Positions 22,554-31,400 of a stretch of DNA of 38,290 bases are shown in pieces. The stretch is from NCBI GenBank assembly GCA_949296525.1, contig CASFOP010000014.1:1-38290 (forward strand). The letters run 5' to 3'. Every line of letters starts with the position of its first letter. Position 1 is the stretch's first letter. This DNA comes from an uncultured bacterium. GTDB lineage: Bacteria > Elusimicrobiota > Elusimicrobia > Elusimicrobiales > Elusimicrobiaceae. The position numbers and the translations under genes are program-made. The notes under the pieces are model-generated. The model saw only the letters and a program-made list of their open reading frames with translations, was not told the origin of the DNA and ran no database searches.

Positions 22554-23723
22554 CTACTTTGTCTTATCGTACATCTTATTTACAATCACGGACACCGCGC
22601 CGTCGCCGGTTACATTGCAGGCCGTGCCGAAGGAGTCCATGGCAATGTACAGCGCAATCATCAGCCCCAGCATTTCTTCGTTAAAGCCCAGCATTTTCTG
22701 CAGTACGCCCAGCGAAGCCATGACCGCACCGCCCGGCACGCCCGGGCCGGCCATGATGGAAATGCCCAGCATGCAGATAAATCCCGCAAACTGCCAGAAA
22801 TGCAGTTCCCCTCCGGTCAGCAAAACGATGGCCATGGCGCAGGCCGTAATTTTAATGGTACTGCCGGACATGTGAATATTGGCGCACAGCGGCACGGTAA
22901 AACCGGCTATATCTTCCCGCACGCCCAACGCCTGCACCTGTTTATACGTTACAGGAATCGTGGCGGCGGAGGAAGAAGTGCCCAGCGCGGTAAAATACGC
23001 CGGCAGCATGGTACCCAGCATTTTCAGCGGGTTTTGGCCGGACACCAGCCCAGCAATGCCAAACTGTATCAGCAATACCACCAGCGTGATGATAAAAATC
23101 AGAATGATAATTTTGGCAAATACCGCCAGCACCGCCGCCACCTGTCCGGCGGAGGTCATATTTAAGAAAATGCCGAAAATATACAGCGGAAGCAGCGGGA
23201 TAATTACCGCAGAAATGACCTTGTAAATAATAGCGCGGAAATCATACATGGCTTTTTTTAGGGTATCCCCTTCTATAAACGCCATGCCCAGGCCCAGCAC
23301 AAAAGCAAAAATAATAGCCGACGTAACGTCCATAAACGGCGGGATGGGCAGGGTAAAATAGGCCGTCAATTCCGGCGCCTGGGTAAAAGAAGCCAGCGAG
23401 GCCGTCACATCCAACACCCACGGATACATCAAAGCGGCTACGCCATAGGTAAAAAACCCGGCAAACAGCGTAAACCCGTACGCCAAAATGACCGTAAACA
23501 CCAGCAGTTTGCCGGCGTCTTTGCCCAGTTCGGCAATACCCGGGGCAATCAGCCCCAAAATCAGCAACGGCACGATAAAACCCAGGAACTGCCCGAACAG
23601 TCCGTTAAAAGTCAAAAACAGCCGCACCAGCCAGTCCGGGAAAAACAAACCGCATACAATGCCCGACACAATGGCCGCCGCCACCCAAGGCAGCAGTCCC
23701 CAACTAAATATTTTTTTCAGCAC
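22554..23723 (-). CDS. dicarboxylate/amino acid:cation symporter (DAACS family)
   Basis: A 389-residue inner-membrane transporter of the GltP/SstT/DctA group. It has many hydrophobic segments, the serine-rich hairpin ALGTSSSAATIPVTYKQV, HMSGSTIKITACAMAIVLL, and the C-terminal MDSFGTACNVTGDGAVSVIVNK motif that binds substrate and cations. Substrate (glutamate, aspartate, serine or a dicarboxylate) is not clear; the Asn-Val-Thr-Gly-Asp segment is conserved in the family. The start is GTG at 23723 with GGAGG 6 bases before it. An upstream in-frame extension of 67 residues is rejected, as it covers the promoter. Divergent from rnhA. Confidence 0.88.
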   Translation of the reverse strand: MLKKIFSWGLLPWVAAAIVSGIVCGLFFPDWLVRLFLTFNGLFGQFLGFIVPLLILGLIAPGIAELGKDAGKLLVFTVILAYGFTLFAGFFTYGVAALMYPWVLDVTASLASFTQAPELTAYFTLPIPPFMDVTSAIIFAFVLGLGMAFIEGDTLKKAMYDFRAIIYKVISAVIIPLLPLYIFGIFLNMTSAGQVAAVLAVFAKIIILIFIITLVVLLIQFGIAGLVSGQNPLKMLGTMLPAYFTALGTSSSAATIPVTYKQVQALGVREDIAGFTVPLCANIHMSGSTIKITACAMAIVLLTGGELHFWQFAGFICMLGISIMAGPGVPGGAVMASLGVLQKMLGFNEEMLGLMIALYIAMDSFGTACNVTGDGAVSVIVNKMYDKTK

Positions 23724-23749
23724 AACGCACCTCCGCACCGAGTTTGTTT

Positions 23750-23762
23750 TATTATAGCAAGT
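23750..23762 (-). promoter_or_regulatory. symporter extended -10
   Basis: Minus strand: TTGC-TATAAT, an extended consensus -10, followed by a leader of about 25-30 bases with GCGGAGG before the GTG start. Confidence 0.6.
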
Positions 23763-23786
23763 AAAACTGTATCCGGCCGATGTATT

Positions 23787-23801
23787 TGCTAAAATACATA
23801 T
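23787..23801 (+). promoter_or_regulatory. rnhA extended -10, leaderless start
   Basis: TGC-TAAAAT (-10 at 23790-23795), then ACATAT, then ATG at 23802. No Shine-Dalgarno. Confidence 0.55.
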
Positions 23802-24371
23802 ATGCGCGTAACCATTAATATAGACGGCGGCAGCCGCGGCAACCCCGGGCCGGGGGCTTCGGCTTACGTCATCAAAGACGCAAACGGCAAAATCCTGGCA
23901 CAGGAAGGGCATTTTATCGCCCACTGCACCAACAACCAGGCCGAATACACCGCCTTAAAGCTGGCTTTAATCAAGGCCGCGGAACTGGGGGCCAAAGAAC
24001 TGGATATTATTTCGGATTCCCTGCTTTTGGTCAAACAATATTTGGGTGAATATAAAATCAAACATCCGGATCTGGCCGCGCGCATGGCCGAAATACGCAC
24101 CCTGGCCGCGCCGTTTCACATTTCCATACGCCATGTACTGCGCCATTTAAACAAAGAGCCCGATGCGCTGGCCAACAAGGCCATGGATTTAAAACAGTCC
24201 GTGGGGTTTAATCCGATAAAAAATTTAAACCCCGCCCCCAAAACGCCGGACAATATCGTCAACGGCGTGCCAGTGGAACCAGTAAAAAGAGAGCCCGCGC
24301 CGGCGGCCGCAAAGAGCAAACCGGCCAAAAATAAAAAAGCCGCCCAGCCCTCTTTATTTGACGGGTTTTAA
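23802..24371 (+). CDS. rnhA: RNase HI-type ribonuclease with C-terminal clamp-binding motif
   Basis: A 189-residue protein. Residues 1-130 are an RNase HI domain that cuts RNA in RNA-DNA hybrids. The DEDD catalytic set is Asp8 (IDGGSRGNPG), Glu48 (NNQAEYTAL), Asp72 (IISDSLLL) and Asp121 (KEPDALANKAMD). The DGGSRGNPGPG form and the lack of a basic handle resemble the archaeal/B. subtilis YpeP-like branch. Residues 131-180 are a Pro/Ala/Lys-rich linker, and the end reads AQPSLFDGF. QPSLF fits the beta sliding clamp motif (Q-x-x-L-F). Leaderless start. rnpB follows on the same strand. Confidence 0.9.
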   Translation: MRVTINIDGGSRGNPGPGASAYVIKDANGKILAQEGHFIAHCTNNQAEYTALKLALIKAAELGAKELDIISDSLLLVKQYLGEYKIKHPDLAARMAEIRTLAAPFHISIRHVLRHLNKEPDALANKAMDLKQSVGFNPIKNLNPAPKTPDNIVNGVPVEPVKREPAPAAAKSKPAKNKKAAQPSLFDGF

Positions 24372-24392
24372 ACGTGCGCGTATAAAGGCAAC

Positions 24393-24420
24393 TGGACGTT
24401 TTTGGCTGTTTTTGCAGAAT
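24393..24420 (+). promoter_or_regulatory. probable rnpB promoter
   Basis: -35-like TGGACG (24393-24398), 16-base spacer, -10-like CAGAAT (24415-24420), about 7 bases before the predicted RNA 5' end. Confidence 0.45.
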
Positions 24421-24426
24421 AAGAAT

Positions 24427-24760
24427 TTGACGGTCCAGAGAGCCGCCTCCGGCTTAATTGCCGGGGGAGGAACTTCCGGACTCCGCAGGGAAGCGCGCCT
24501 TGCGAAAGCAAGGGCCGTGCGGGCTAAAATCCGCACGGACGGAAAGTGCCACAGAAAACATACCGCCTTCGGGCAAGGGTGAAAAGGTGCGGTAAGAGCG
24601 CACCGCGCACAAAGCAATGCGTGCGGCAGGGCAAACCCCGCGCGGAGCAAGGCCAAATATGCCCATGCGTGTCCCGCGCCGGAGGCAGAGTAGGCCGCTT
24701 AGAGTAATGGTTCTCACGGGCCTTTAGGCCCGACAGAATCCGGGGTATGGGCCGTCATCA
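24427..24760 (+). ncRNA. rnpB: RNase P RNA, bacterial class A
   Basis: The catalytic RNA of ribonuclease P, which trims tRNA 5' ends. Conserved blocks appear in order: GGAGGAACTTCCGGACTCC near 24465 (variant of GAGGAAAGTCCGGGCTCC), GTGCCACAGAAAACATACCGCC near 24547, AAGGGTGAAAAGGTGCGGTAAGAGCGCACCGCGC near 24576, GGAGCAAGGCCAAATATG near 24643, AGTAGGCCGCTTAGA, and CGACAGAATCCGGG near the 3' end. Terminal helix P1 forms between TGACGGTCC (24428-24436) and GGGCCGTCA (24749-24757) with one G-T pair, which sets the ends within a few bases. A terminator follows at once. Confidence 0.95.
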
Positions 24761-24763
24761 GAT

Positions 24764-24791
24764 AAAAGCCGCCTTTTTGAGGCGGCTTTTT
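24764..24791 (+). terminator. terminator of rnpB
   Basis: Stem GCCGCCT/AGGCGGC with a TTTTG loop, preceded by A4 and followed by T5. Confidence 0.92.
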
Positions 24792-24810
24792 ATATCCATC
24801 TTTTACCCGA

Positions 24811-24841
24811 TAAAAGACCCCTCCGATCCTGTCCGGAGGGG
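24811..24841 (-). terminator. terminator of the waaA-GT9 operon
   Basis: Stem CCCCTCCG/CGGAGGGG (24818-24825 and 24834-24841) with an 8-base loop; on the minus strand TCTTTTA follows. It is 22 bases past the GT9 stop. Confidence 0.75.
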
Positions 24842-24863
24842 TTAAGCCATATTCAAAAAACCA

Positions 24864-26396
24864 TTAAATCACGTGGTTTTCCTGCAACATTTCTTTGGCA
24901 TTTTTAAACACATCATCCGGCGTAATCAAACGCATGCATTTAAAATGGCCCTGGGGGCATTTTTTGCCGCCGTGCAGCGCACAGGGACGGCAGGGCAGGC
25001 CTTTGACCTCCAGCACGCGGTGGCCCTGGCCGTACGGGAAAAAGCCGAGTTCGCGCGTGGTCGGCCCAAAAATGGCCAGCGTCGGCACATTAAACGCAGT
25101 CGCAATATGCATGGGGCCGGAATCATTCGTGATAAAAAGTTTAAAATGCGGCATCAGCGCCATTAAGTCGGCCAGGCTGGTTTTGCCGCACAGGTTGGCG
25201 CAGTGCCCCTGTGAAATCTGGCAAAGCTTTTCGCCCAGGTCCGCATCTTTTTTGCCGCCGCCCACTATCACGGTCTGCACGTGCAGCTGCGTTTCCAGGC
25301 GGCTGATCAGTTCGGCAAAGTTTTCAAAGGGCCAGCACTTGGTCGGCCAGGCAGAGCCCGGGTGGATGCCCACCAGCGTTTTGCCTTCCAGGTTGTAATC
25401 CTTCATCAGGCGGGCCACATTTTCTTCGGCCGAAGGCGCATAGCGCATATTCAGTTTTTCGGCTTTAAAATTTTCCTTTACAATACCGTGCAGCAGGGAC
25501 AAATTGCGCTCCGCGTCATGTATCATCCAGTTAAAGGGAATGGTCTTGGTATACAGGAACCACCCTTCGCTGGACGTAAAGCCGATGCGTATGGGTACGC
25601 GCGAGAACCAGGCAATCAGCGCGCTTCTAAAGCTGCGGTGCGGCACCAACAAAATGTCTATGCCGGCCTGTTTAATGGCTTTGGCGGTTTTCCACACGCC
25701 GAAAATCTTGTTCCAGCCACGCTTGTCATTTAAAATAATTTGATCCACCTCACGCATGGGGCGGAAAATATCTTCCGTCTGCGGGCGGGTAATTACCACG
25801 ATTTTGGCCTCGGGGAACAGCTTGGCCGTCTTTTGTATCAGCGGGATGGTCAGCACGCTGTCACCAATAAACGAGGTCTGGAAAATACCGATTTTGTTTA
25901 TTTTTTTGCCGTCCAGATTGGCATGTTTGTAGGCCCAGTCCCCCAGCTCGGGGTTTTTGTACAGCACGGGCACATCCCAGCCCTTCAGGGTTTCCAAATA
26001 CCGCTCCAGCGTGTGTTTTTCCAGCACGGGCGAATTCTTTTTAAATTTGACGTAGAGGCGGCGCGCCACGGGGTTTTTGCTGTAACGCAGCTTATGGGGG
26101 ATATGGCTGAAAAAGCCGATTAAAATACTTTTTAAATTGGAATGTAAATCCAGGTAATGCGTAAAGTGCCCCGCGCGCACCTGGCGGATATTGCCCCACA
26201 GGCCCTTTTTGGCCACCATAATTTCATCAATATCGGGGTGGCCGGCCAGCACCTGGGCAAACTGGGGCTTGACCAGCAGGGTAATATGGCTTTGGGGCCA
26301 TTTGGCTTTTAAATTTTTGTACACCGGCGACGACAGCACAATATCGCCCAGCGAGGACAGACGAACGACCAAAATTTTAGGCTGATTTTCGCTCAT
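24864..26396 (-). CDS. GT9 heptosyltransferase-like protein with a duplicated N-terminal domain
   Basis: A 510-residue protein, about 165 longer than ordinary heptosyltransferases. Residues ~6-165 form a GT-B N-terminal half (KILVVRLSSLGDIVLSSPV, then FTHYLDLHSNLKS). Residues ~166-510 form a complete GT9 enzyme: a second such half (KIGIFQTSFIGDSVLTIPL) and the donor-binding half with GIHPGSAWPTKCWP (~343-356) and FITNDSGPMHIA (~421-432). So it has two acceptor-side halves and one donor-side half. Four cysteines near the end (Cys469, 472, 480, 487) might bind metal. Probable role: adding heptose or a similar sugar to the lipopolysaccharide core on the cytoplasmic face. It overlaps waaA by 20 bases. 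Confidence 0.85.
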   Translation of the reverse strand: MSENQPKILVVRLSSLGDIVLSSPVYKNLKAKWPQSHITLLVKPQFAQVLAGHPDIDEIMVAKKGLWGNIRQVRAGHFTHYLDLHSNLKSILIGFFSHIPHKLRYSKNPVARRLYVKFKKNSPVLEKHTLERYLETLKGWDVPVLYKNPELGDWAYKHANLDGKKINKIGIFQTSFIGDSVLTIPLIQKTAKLFPEAKIVVITRPQTEDIFRPMREVDQIILNDKRGWNKIFGVWKTAKAIKQAGIDILLVPHRSFRSALIAWFSRVPIRIGFTSSEGWFLYTKTIPFNWMIHDAERNLSLLHGIVKENFKAEKLNMRYAPSAEENVARLMKDYNLEGKTLVGIHPGSAWPTKCWPFENFAELISRLETQLHVQTVIVGGGKKDADLGEKLCQISQGHCANLCGKTSLADLMALMPHFKLFITNDSGPMHIATAFNVPTLAIFGPTTRELGFFPYGQGHRVLEVKGLPCRPCALHGGKKCPQGHFKCMRLITPDDVFKNAKEMLQENHVI

Positions 26397-27657
26397 AATT
26401 CTCCACCGCTTCCATGGTTTTTTGGGTGGCCCCTTTAAACTTCAGGGCCGTCAGCCGCGCTTTGGCGGCCATGTTTTCCAGCGCGGCCGGATCTTTGAAC
26501 AAACGCAGCACCGTCCGCTCCAAATTTTCCTCATCCACCAATACCCCCCCGCCGGCAGACAGCAGCGCATGCGCCACGTCCGGCGTATGGTGGAAACTCT
26601 TGCCGAATAAAACCGTTTTGCCCAATATGGCAGGCTCCAGCAAATTATGCGCCCCGCGCGGGGCAATGCTGCCGCCCACAAAGGCCAGCTGTCCCACCGC
26701 ATACAAAGACTGTAATAGCCCCATCACATCCGCACACAGCAGTACGCAGTTTTGCGGGCGTTTTTTATCACTCACAAAAGCATAGGCCAGCGGCTGGGCG
26801 GAAAGTGCGGTTTTAATTTCCGCTTTCCGTTCCAAATGGCGCGGGGCAAAAATGACTTTTATGCCTTCTTCGGCCCATTTGGGCGCGGCTTTTAAAATCA
26901 GTTCTTCCTCCAGCGGGTGCGTGCTGCCACACACCAGCACGGGGGCTTTTTCCCAGTTCAGCTGTTTGAGCAACTCCCGGGCTTCTTTTAATTTGCCGGG
27001 CGTATCATTCAAAGTATCATATTTCACATTGCCGCATATGCGCATACGGTCCCGGGGCAAACCCAATGTTTTGTACCGGGCGGCTGCATCCGCGTCCTGC
27101 ATACAAGCCAGCGACAAACGGCCGAACAGCATTTTAAACAAAGGCCGCACATAAGCATAAGCTTTGGTGCTTTTGCGGGAAATACGCGCATTGAGCAAAA
27201 TAACGGGTACGCCTTCATTTTCGGCGGCGGCAATCATATTGGGCCAGATTTCACGCTCCACAATAAACAGGCGGTGCGGCTTGGCCGCGCGCAGGAAGCG
27301 GCGTGCATTGGGATAAAAATCCAGCGGCACCAGCAGGGCCTTGGAAACGTCGGGATTCTTTTCGGCTTCGGCTTTGCCGGCGGCGGTGCTGGTGGTAACC
27401 AGCAGCTCCCTGCCGTAAAAAGCCTTCAATTGTTTCATCAGCGCCGATACGGATTTCACCTCCCCCACACTGGCGCAGTGTACCCACAGAGCCCCCTGCG
27501 GGATGAGGGACGGATCCTCCAGGGCAAAACGTTCTTTGAGTTCCTGTTTTAAGGTTTTCAATACACGCCGCCGCGGGGAAAAAACAAACCCCAGCAACAC
27601 CCCCAGGGCGGCAAACGGGAAAGCCAAATTGGTGATAAACAGCAAAAAATTACCCAT
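26377..27657 (-). CDS. waaA: 3-deoxy-D-manno-octulosonic acid (Kdo) transferase
   Basis: A 426-residue GT30 glycosyltransferase that moves Kdo from CMP-Kdo to lipid A precursor. N-terminal membrane anchor MGNFLLFITNLAFPFAALGVLLG; LWVHCASVGEVKSV near residue 65 with the catalytic Glu; IVEREIWPNMI; VCGSTHPLEEELIL; and GAHNLLEPAILGKTVLFG near the C-terminus. Two ATGs fit (27657 and 27666), each 7 bases after a -10-like box; the downstream one follows a perfect TATAAT. A longer reading upstream is rejected. Shares an operon with the GT9 protein. Confidence 0.92.
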   Translation of the reverse strand: MGNFLLFITNLAFPFAALGVLLGFVFSPRRRVLKTLKQELKERFALEDPSLIPQGALWVHCASVGEVKSVSALMKQLKAFYGRELLVTTSTAAGKAEAEKNPDVSKALLVPLDFYPNARRFLRAAKPHRLFIVEREIWPNMIAAAENEGVPVILLNARISRKSTKAYAYVRPLFKMLFGRLSLACMQDADAAARYKTLGLPRDRMRICGNVKYDTLNDTPGKLKEARELLKQLNWEKAPVLVCGSTHPLEEELILKAAPKWAEEGIKVIFAPRHLERKAEIKTALSAQPLAYAFVSDKKRPQNCVLLCADVMGLLQSLYAVGQLAFVGGSIAPRGAHNLLEPAILGKTVLFGKSFHHTPDVAHALLSAGGGVLVDEENLERTVLRLFKDPAALENMAAKARLTALKFKGATQKTMEAVENYERKSA

Positions 27658-27679
27658 ATATGTCATTATAATAATTTTA
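27658..27679 (-). promoter_or_regulatory. waaA -10 boxes, near-leaderless start
   Basis: Minus strand has TAAAAT (27674-27679) and TATAAT (27665-27670), each 7 bases before an in-frame ATG (27666 and 27657). No Shine-Dalgarno. Confidence 0.45.
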
Positions 27680-27774
27680 CCTGCCGTTACGCTTCGCACG
27701 GCCCGAAGGCGCCGCATGAGTACCCGCCCGTGCGGGGCCATTCCCCAGCCTCCCCGGTGCGCCCGCTTCCCCTT

Positions 27775-28476
27775 CTATACTTCCCGCGCCAGCGTATAGG
27801 CCATCACCTTCTTTGCCCCCGCCGCCTTTAACGCTTCGGCACAGCCTTCCAACGTCGCGCCGGTAGTAGCCACGTCATCTATCAGCAAAATGGTTTTCCC
27901 CTTCACGGCTTCGGGACGCACACAGGCAAAAGCCCCGCACATATTCTGCAGGCGCCCTTCCCGCCCGAAGCCTGTCTGGCTGGGCGTATTGCGCACACGC
28001 AGCAGCACATCCTCCGCTTCCGGCAAATGCAAGGCCGGGGCCAGGGCACGCGCCAGCAAGGCCGATTGGTTATAGCCGCGCCGCTTTAACTTTTTGACAT
28101 ACAGCGGCACAGGCAGCAACAACTGCGCATCATGCAAATCCGGATATTTATCCCATTCCCGCGCCATATACTGTGCCAAATAAACGCCTAACTGCATCCT
28201 GTCTGCATATTTAAACGCGTGGACCAGCGCACGCAGCGGAGGATTGAACAGCACGGCGGAACGTATGGTTTTGCAAGCAAAAGAGCGGGCTTTGCTGCCG
28301 CGGCACTGATAGCAATGGGCCCCTCCGTCCGGCAACGGTTTGCCGCAGCGGCGGCAGTACAAAGGGCCGGGGACCTGCACCAACGCTTCGCAGCCGGCAC
28401 ACAGCGGGCGGTCCCACCCAAACGGCAAATCCTTCCGGCAGGCATAGCAGGTACGCGGCAGCAACACATGCAGCAC
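27775..28476 (-). CDS. comF: ComF family phosphoribosyltransferase-like protein
   Basis: About 233 residues. N-terminal zinc-finger part with LLPRTCYACRKDL, PLCAGCEAL, YCRRCGKPL and HCYQCRGS; C-terminal type I PRTase-like domain with ILLIDDVATTGATLEGC. RRGYNQSALLARALA is the usual ComF box. Members are needed for DNA uptake in competent bacteria, where ComF is a cytosolic partner of transformation; it is also present in many non-competent species. The start is unsure: GTG at 28476 avoids overlap with the upstream gene, while ATGs at 28554 or 28560 would overlap it by over 60 bases. Co-transcription with the SprA-like gene is likely. Confidence 0.88.
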   Translation of the reverse strand: MLHVLLPRTCYACRKDLPFGWDRPLCAGCEALVQVPGPLYCRRCGKPLPDGGAHCYQCRGSKARSFACKTIRSAVLFNPPLRALVHAFKYADRMQLGVYLAQYMAREWDKYPDLHDAQLLLPVPLYVKKLKRRGYNQSALLARALAPALHLPEAEDVLLRVRNTPSQTGFGREGRLQNMCGAFACVRPEAVKGKTILLIDDVATTGATLEGCAEALKAAGAKKVMAYTLAREV

Positions 28477-28492
28477 GCCGCGGCAAAGGCCT

Positions 28493-31400
28493 TTAAAACT
28501 GAATAGTAAGGTTGGCCGCCAGGCTGTAGGCCATATAATCTTCGGTTTCCACATAGGCATGCGTCAGCCACTGCACCGATCCCGCCAGATTCACACGCAG
28601 GTTCTGCGACAGTTCATAATCCAGAGAAGAAGTAATATCCAGCAAATCATAGTTGTTGTTTACTTCCACGGGCGATTCCCGCGTGGTATACGACACCGTC
28701 GTATCCCAGATAACGCGGTTGGTGGCATTATATATACGGTTGATAAAAGGCAGCTTAATGCCGCGCGGCAAATTGAAATCCAGGCGGGCGGTCAGGCTGG
28801 GCGTTACTTCTGTGCTGCCTTCGCTGAGTTGGCCGTTTACCAAACGGTTTTCATATACGTTGCGCGTAATTTTGGGCGTAAAACGCCAGTTCCCCAGATA
28901 GAAAGATGTCTGGGCGGAAAATTCTTCCTCCACGGAACTGCTCAGGCTTTGGCCGGCGCTCAAATCATCTTCATTGGATGTAGTGCGGTCATACACCAAC
29001 ACCGTATCAAACTTATTAAACAGCAGGAAGCGTAAATCTCCGCCGTAGCTGCGGGTCAGTTCCTCGCTGCTGGCCAGCGTGGTATTTTCTATTTCGCTGT
29101 AACGCAGTTTCATATTCACGGAATTAATCCAACGGCCGCCGTGAAAAAATTTCTCCATATCGGACATGGAAACCACCAAATCCGGCAATGTCATACTCTT
29201 GGATTCATATTCCGTTCCCGTTTGATTATTTTGCTGCACACTCTGGCTGAAATTGTTCAAAATGGATAAGGTTTTAAGCGGAGAAAGCATCCCGCCCCAG
29301 TTATATTCGGCAAAAGGACTCCAGCGCTGCGAAGAAGTAATGGTATCGCGCAGCACCAGGCTTTGGCGGCTGGAATAATCGCCGGTACCGGAAAGAGAAG
29401 AACGTATCCACAATTCTTTTTTGGAATCAAACCCTTCATCCACATAATTCCAGGAATCCGCATCCTGCAGGCGGTAGCTGGAAGAAATAACCAGGTTTTT
29501 AAACAGCTTGCTTTTCGGCAGAATTTCATTTCCGTTCAGCGTCAGCGACACGCCCCCGTCGGAGCTGCGGTTTAAACTTTTGAGTTCGCCCGCCTCAAAA
29601 TCCCGGCTCTGCCCTGCGCTGTTTGTTACGGTACGGCTGGTCAGGTTATTACTTTCCGTCGTGGAAATATTGTAGCTGACGGACGGGGCCAGCCATTTGG
29701 CAATGCGCCAGGTACTGTTAAAGCCAGCACTTTGGTTCATACTTTTGGGATAGCGGCGGTCCGTGGCCGTATCCTGGGAGGTATACTGCAGGCGTTCTTC
29801 CGTACTTTGCGTCAGCGAATAACTGGGCGTTATGTTAAAGTTTTTGGTCGGTTCATAACTGACCTTCAGGTTCATTTTCTGGGTATCTTCATCCGTATTA
29901 TAATAATTGGAAGATTCCAAATGCTTTTCCTGGGCATAATCTATGGTTGTATTGGTGTAAGAATAACCGGCGTTCAGGCTTTTCACGGCCCCCTGGGAAG
30001 TATGCGTTACGGTTAAGGCATATGTTTGGGCTTTGTCCTTGCGCTGCATTAAATCATATTCCACCTGGTCCATGGTATATTGGAGGCTGACTTTAGGCAA
30101 ATTCCCTTTGATAAAGTCCCCTTTAATGTTTGCCTGCTGGCGTTCCACGCTGCCTTTGTCCAGGGAACTGACGGTATTGTAATCATCCGAAGATGTAACA
30201 TACGGGGTAACGGTGGTACTGCGGTTAAAGGTGGCTTCCATGGGAAATTCCTTAATCTTGTCCACTTTCAGGAAATATTCTTCTTCTGTGACTTCCTGAT
30301 TGGTGGCGACGGTTAACGGCGTTTCAAAAGTACCGTCCTGGTGTTTGTATTTGGCCCCCGCGCTTCCCCAGCCATCCAGGCGCACGACCGTTTCCCCCAT
30401 ATATGCCGTACCCGTGGTAGTAACCGATTCGGCCAAATGAATGACATTGAGCCACACCGACCCGCTGCTGCCCGTGCCCACATAAGCGCCGCTGTCGTCC
30501 GTTTCTTTTTCCACACCGGCCATAATCATACTGACCTGCTGGAAGTTCATAATGCCGGTAGCCGTGCGCACGTGGGACACGCGTACGCCGTAATCTTCGT
30601 TAGAGGCATTTTCAAACGTATCGGGCACGCCGTCCCCGTCGCTGTCCACCATGCGCAGGGAAATCAGACGCCACTGAGAAGTACCGAAATCCAGCGGCAC
30701 GGTTACTTTGTCATAATTTTCATCCGTACCCACTTTCATAAAAAACTCGCTGCCGGCATTGGACGGATCACTGTAAAGCAGGAAACGGAACTCTTTATGT
30801 TGCGTAAAATCCATTTCGGAAAAATTGCGGTTGGCATACAGGCTGTCATCGTTTACCTGGGTAGTGTCAAAGGTAATATTCAGAGCCTGGTCCATCACAT
30901 TGGCAGAATCATTTTGTTGCCGGTAATCCGCCACGGAACCATACAAATAACGGAATACCTGGGTGCCATCCCCGTTATTCTCAGAAAAGATAGGTACGTA
31001 ATCGGCATTATCTACATTATTAATACCGGAAACGGCAAATTGTTCCGGCTCCAATCCTTCCTGCGGGTTCCAGGCCGTGCCGGAGAGAGATATGTTGGCA
31101 ATTTTTATGGTTCCGCTTAAACGGCCGGCAGCGCGCATCTCATCGGTCAGTTTTAACGTAATGCGTAAATGGCGCACAGCCGTCCAGTTATCTTTATCTC
31201 CGTCGGCAATATCCAGCGGCTCGGTTACCGTACGCCAGCCATTATAGGAAAGGCTGTTGTCAGGCAGACCGGAAAGGGAATGGTTCCGATCGGCCAACAC
31301 CGTGTTGGAAGGAGCGTAACCAAAGTTGCCCCCGGTCATTTCTTCTTCGCTGTCATAACGGCCGTTGTGGTTTAAATCCTGAGTGTCGATACGTCCGTTG

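Noticed and set aside
23724..23924. N-terminal extension of the symporter
   Set aside because: It would cover the promoter and the rnhA start; the GTG at 23723 has GGAGG and matches the family N-terminus.
24358..24717. Short open frames on both strands within 24354-24717
   Set aside because: The sequence is RNase P RNA with all conserved blocks, so these are not proteins.
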